This document shows, piece after piece, positions 29,447 to 32,258 of a DNA stretch of 32,258 bases (position 1 is its first letter; each line of letters starts with the position of its first letter). The position numbers and the translations under genes are program-made. Source of the stretch: an uncultured Holophagaceae bacterium (lineage in GTDB: Bacteria; Acidobacteriota; Holophagae; Holophagales; Holophagaceae). The DNA is taken from positions 1-32,258 of the forward strand of contig CAIMQW010000342.1 of assembly GCA_903843705.1 (NCBI GenBank), read 5' to 3'. The notes under the pieces were generated by a model. It made no database searches, had not been told where the DNA came from, and worked only from the letters and a program-made list of their open reading frames with translations.

Positions 29447-32020
29447 ATGGCCGAGGATCGGAAGGACGCTCTCTGGAAGCACGCGGTGGTGGCCCGGAGC
29501 CTGATGGATCTGGCCCTGCTGCCCGTGCTCGCGGGGGTAGCCTACGTTCTCTTCCGATCGGGGACGGCCCTTCAGCCTCTGGAAGCCACCTTCCTCATGG
29601 TCCTGGCCGTGGCCCTGGCCGGCCTCGGGCGGCACTGGTGGGAATGGCAGCGAGGGCTGCTGGTGGAGGGCCTCCTGGGCGACCGGGTCCGGCGGATCCT
29701 GCAGGGTGAGCGGGAGCCCTCGGAATCCTCAGAGGGGCTGGGGGCCGCCGACGGCAGGACCGCCGCGGCCCTGAACCTCGTCCTGCTCGACACCCGCCGC
29801 ACCCGGGAGGCGCTGGCGCGCCTGAACCAGGCCGCGGGGCGCGACTGGATGGAACTGGACGATTTGCTCGGAGCCCTGGCACAGAGCCACGAGGCGGAGC
29901 GGGAAGAGCGCACCCAGGGCCTGGCCCGGTTGGAGGCCCTCGGCCAGGAGCTGAAGGACGCCTTGGAGGGGGGCACCCATCCTGACCACGTCGAGCTGAA
30001 TCAGCGGCTCAGGGCGGACCAGCACCGCCTGCAGGGGCAGGCCTTCCGCGCCACCCTGGGTCAGGTCTGCTCGGGCCTGGAGCACTTCGAGACCCACCTG
30101 GAGGAACTGCGTGACACCTTCCCGCGCCTGCGGCGGGAAGAGGACGCACTGGGGCGCCTCGCCGACACCGGGCTTCGGCAGGGGGCGCTCCTGACCTTGG
30201 CCATGCGTGGCCTTATGGCCCACACCCCCAGGTTGCTGGAAGAGACCCAGACCCGTCAGGAAGCCTTGGTGCGGTTCCGGCAGGCGGCGGACGGGGTCCG
30301 GGACCAGACCGAGGCGCTGAGCCGCCGGATCGAGACCTTCCGGGAGGAGGCCCAGCAGCGCATCCGCGCTTTCAGCGGGGCCCAGGCGAACCTGAAGGGA
30401 CTGGACCAGGTGGCGCATCAGATGGGCCTGCTGGCGGTGAACGCCGCGATCCTGGCCCAACAGGGTGGCGGCAGCGCGGGCCTGGCGGCCATCGGGACGC
30501 GGCTCCGGTCCCTGGCGGACCAGTCGGGCGGGGGCGCCGCCGAGCTGGAGCAGGCCCTGAACCACCACCAGCAGGGACTCGAGCGGGAGACCATCAGCCT
30601 GTGGGATCTCCAGGAAGTCACAGGGAGCATGCTTGCCTGCACCCATGAGCTGCTCCGCATGGCGAGCCATCTGGATCAGCAGAGCCATGACCTGGAGCGT
30701 TCCCTGGAGGCCCACCTCGGGCTGGTGGATCAGGTCCGGCAGGCCAGCGAGCGGACGGAGTTGTCCCTTCGCGAGGTCGGGGAGCGTGCCGCAGCCCTGG
30801 AATCGGCGCATGGTCGCCAGTGGGGTGTGGAAGCCAAGCTCATTCCCGAACAGAATCGGCTCGCCCGGGCGGGCAGCCACCTGGGGGAGATCGGCGAGGA
30901 CCTGGCCCGCATCAGCGAGGCGAACATGGACGAGATCTGGGCCATCCTTGCCCGGCATCAGCGTGTCCGCCGCAGCGAGGCATACCTCCGTCTTACTTCC
31001 GGGGGACGGGCCCGCGAAATTGCCTGTCGGATAGCATCCGACCCGGTCTGGCACCGGGTCGCCTGGGCTCGGGCGCAGCGGCGGGTACGCCTGGGGAGGG
31101 CTGAGCGGGTCGCACCGGACCCTATCGGGCGCAGGGATGGGGAGGGCAGGCTCTGGCTCCTCCTCCTGGGGCAGGATGCCCTGGACCGGGCCGAGCCCTC
31201 GGCGCTGGAAGCCTGGTCATGCGATGCCGCTGGCCAGCTCTGGCAGTTCCGGCTGCAGCGGTCCCTGCAGAAGGAAGGTCACCGACTCACCTTGAGGGAG
31301 ACCCTGAATGCGGGGCCACTGCCGGCCTGCTTCCCGGGGCTGGCCATTCGGATCACGCCGGAAGGGGTGGAGCTCCGGCTGCCTTCCCCGTATCCCGCGC
31401 TCCCGGATTTCCTGGCGGGACTTGGGCTCGAGTTGGAGCTGGATGGGGAGGCCTGGGGAAAAGAACTCCGCGAGCCTGCAGGCCAGCGCCAGGAGGTCCA
31501 GTGCCTGCTGTGGCTGGGGCCGGGCAGCGGCGCAGGACTGCACCACCCCTGCCTGAATCTGGTGCATCACTGGGTGCGGGACGACCCGGACCATGAGCGA
31601 TTCCTCCCCTGGCTGCCTCAGGATGGTCCTCGCCTCCTCTGTCCCCAGATCCAGGAAGGCCCGGCGCCGGATCGGTTGACGGTGCCTGTGGCTCTGCGCT
31701 GCCTGGGTCTCGGGGCGGATGCCGCGCGACTGGAGGCCTATCGGGATCGGCTGCTGGCGGCGGGTGCCACGGAAGGTGCCGAGGGCGTCGCCCTCTGCGC
31801 CATCGGGATTGGCCAGGCCCATCCCGAGGCGCTGCTCCTGCGTCTTTTCCAGGAGGACGCGGAGCTGGCGGGCGCCTTCCACCCGGACCTCGTCCCCTAC
31901 CAGGCCCGGCTGAGGGATGAGGTTTTGAACGGAGCTTCCGGAGATCCCTATCGGGCGGCCTGGTCCCTCCTGGAAGACCTGCAGCGGGAAGGCTGGGTGA
32001 TGCCGCTGCCCAACCCCTGA
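29447..32020 (+). CDS. Divergent MCP-like membrane protein with unknown C-terminal region
   Basis: An 857-residue protein. Two N-terminal membrane helices (about 15-37 and 47-62) are separated by a very short loop, so there is no periplasmic sensor domain. A long coiled-coil region (about 110-515) contains a segment at 316-366, VAHQMGLLAVNAAILAQQGG. It matches the hairpin tip of methyl-accepting chemotaxis proteins (I..QTNLLALNAAIEAARAG), with several of its usual acidic and Arg residues replaced. The C-terminal 340 residues are mixed alpha/beta, Trp/Pro/Gly-rich and unrecognised. The ATG at 29447 is preceded by a weak binding site. It could be a signalling scaffold that no longer couples to CheA in the usual way. 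The long frame is convincing, with no competing feature. Confidence 0.75.
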   Translation: MAEDRKDALWKHAVVARSLMDLALLPVLAGVAYVLFRSGTALQPLEATFLMVLAVALAGLGRHWWEWQRGLLVEGLLGDRVRRILQGEREPSESSEGLGAADGRTAAALNLVLLDTRRTREALARLNQAAGRDWMELDDLLGALAQSHEAEREERTQGLARLEALGQELKDALEGGTHPDHVELNQRLRADQHRLQGQAFRATLGQVCSGLEHFETHLEELRDTFPRLRREEDALGRLADTGLRQGALLTLAMRGLMAHTPRLLEETQTRQEALVRFRQAADGVRDQTEALSRRIETFREEAQQRIRAFSGAQANLKGLDQVAHQMGLLAVNAAILAQQGGGSAGLAAIGTRLRSLADQSGGGAAELEQALNHHQQGLERETISLWDLQEVTGSMLACTHELLRMASHLDQQSHDLERSLEAHLGLVDQVRQASERTELSLREVGERAAALESAHGRQWGVEAKLIPEQNRLARAGSHLGEIGEDLARISEANMDEIWAILARHQRVRRSEAYLRLTSGGRAREIACRIASDPVWHRVAWARAQRRVRLGRAERVAPDPIGRRDGEGRLWLLLLGQDALDRAEPSALEAWSCDAAGQLWQFRLQRSLQKEGHRLTLRETLNAGPLPACFPGLAIRITPEGVELRLPSPYPALPDFLAGLGLELELDGEAWGKELREPAGQRQEVQCLLWLGPGSGAGLHHPCLNLVHHWVRDDPDHERFLPWLPQDGPRLLCPQIQEGPAPDRLTVPVALRCLGLGADAARLEAYRDRLLAAGATEGAEGVALCAIGIGQAHPEALLLRLFQEDAELAGAFHPDLVPYQARLRDEVLNGASGDPYRAAWSLLEDLQREGWVMPLPNP

Positions 32021-32063
32021 GAGGGGCTGTCGCCGGCCGTCCGGGGTCGCGTGCTACCTTGGT

Positions 32064-32258
32064 CGGGTGGATCAGGGCGTCGCTGGCCGCAAGGCCAGAG
32101 GAAAGTCCGGGCTCCGCAGGGTGCTGGGCCTGGTAACACCAGGGCGGGGTGACCCGACGGAAAGTGCAACAGAGAACAAACCGCCGATGGCCGCGCAAGC
32201 GGATCAGGTAAGGGTGAAACGGTGGGGTAAGAGCCCACCGCCGGACTGGCAACAGGAC
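32064..32258 (+). ncRNA. rnpB: RNase P RNA (type A), 5' part
   Basis: The RNA component of RNase P matures tRNA 5' ends. Several universal elements are in order. GAGGAAAGTCCGGGCTCC lies at 32098-32115. GTGCAACAGAGAACAAACCGCCGATGG follows from about 32166, then AAGGGTGAAACGGTGGGGTAAGAGCCCACCG. The 5' end near 32064 is estimated by alignment to the E. coli RNA. The P3 stem is very short: a six-pair hairpin closed by a GCAA loop. About half of the gene is present; it runs off the right edge. Confidence 0.95.

Overview
The window is a high-GC bacterial chromosome segment packed with short-gapped, mostly housekeeping genes, plus one sharp AT-rich exception at about 17161-17345. The organism is Gram-negative: there is an outer-membrane beta-barrel protein ending in aromatic residues, several Sec signal peptides and a periplasmic LTxxQ protein. 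The mix of genes (SpoIID in a non-spore-former type setting, a lone formate dehydrogenase catalytic subunit, YbeY/YebC/RsmG, type-A RNase P RNA) fits a free-living anaerobe or facultative respirer. My best guess is Acidobacteriota of the Holophaga/Geothrix group, but that rests on general impression, not on a search.

Layout. 1-3750: the 3' end of ssb, a b561-type cytochrome b divergent from a membrane-anchored LuxR-type regulator, then a YbiT-type ABC-F ATPase. Hairpin terminators sit after ssb, after the regulator and after ybiT. 3762-5896 (minus): tcdA and tatD coupled by an ATGA overlap, tRNA-Arg(CCT), and a small M50-like membrane protease. 5997-9138 (plus): dCMP deaminase and an 886-residue formate dehydrogenase alpha subunit. 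9135-14185 (minus): a likely operon in transcription order Gfo/Idh oxidoreductase, beta-lactamase-fold hydrolase, SpoIID-type protein, unknown protein. The first three overlap by 4 bases at each junction.

14252-17135: a four-helix membrane protein (plus) faces a minus-strand group ybeY, TPR membrane protein, yebC. The two are separated by a perfect 23-bp terminator stem. YbeY carries a long basic tail with an AT-hook-like motif and is transcribed away from the AT-rich island; rsmG lies on the other side of that island. 18006-20901 (minus): degenerate Smr-domain protein, PfkB sugar kinase, LysM protein. 21132-21785: outer-membrane barrel with a structured leader. 21857-25759 (minus): uup and two paralogous secreted coiled-coil proteins, divergent from a MarR regulator.

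26305-28555 (minus): an LTxxQ periplasmic protein and a secreted transglutaminase-like protein whose ribosome binding site and start codon lie inside a perfect 22-bp palindrome. 28641-32258 (plus): recO, a large divergent MCP-like membrane protein with an unrecognised C-terminal half, and the first part of the RNase P RNA gene, which runs off the end.

Together the genes cover DNA repair (ssb, recO), translation and RNA maturation (tcdA, ybeY, yebC, rsmG, ybiT, uup, rnpB, tRNA), envelope maintenance (SpoIID, beta-lactamase fold, LysM, barrel, transglutaminase) and redox metabolism (cytochrome b, formate dehydrogenase). No insertion sequence, prophage or CRISPR array was seen, and no gap between genes exceeds 300 bases. 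The most unusual items are the MCP-like protein, the AT-hook YbeY beside the AT island, the palindromic start region at 28056-28077, the catalytically degenerate Smr protein and the tandem secreted paralogs.
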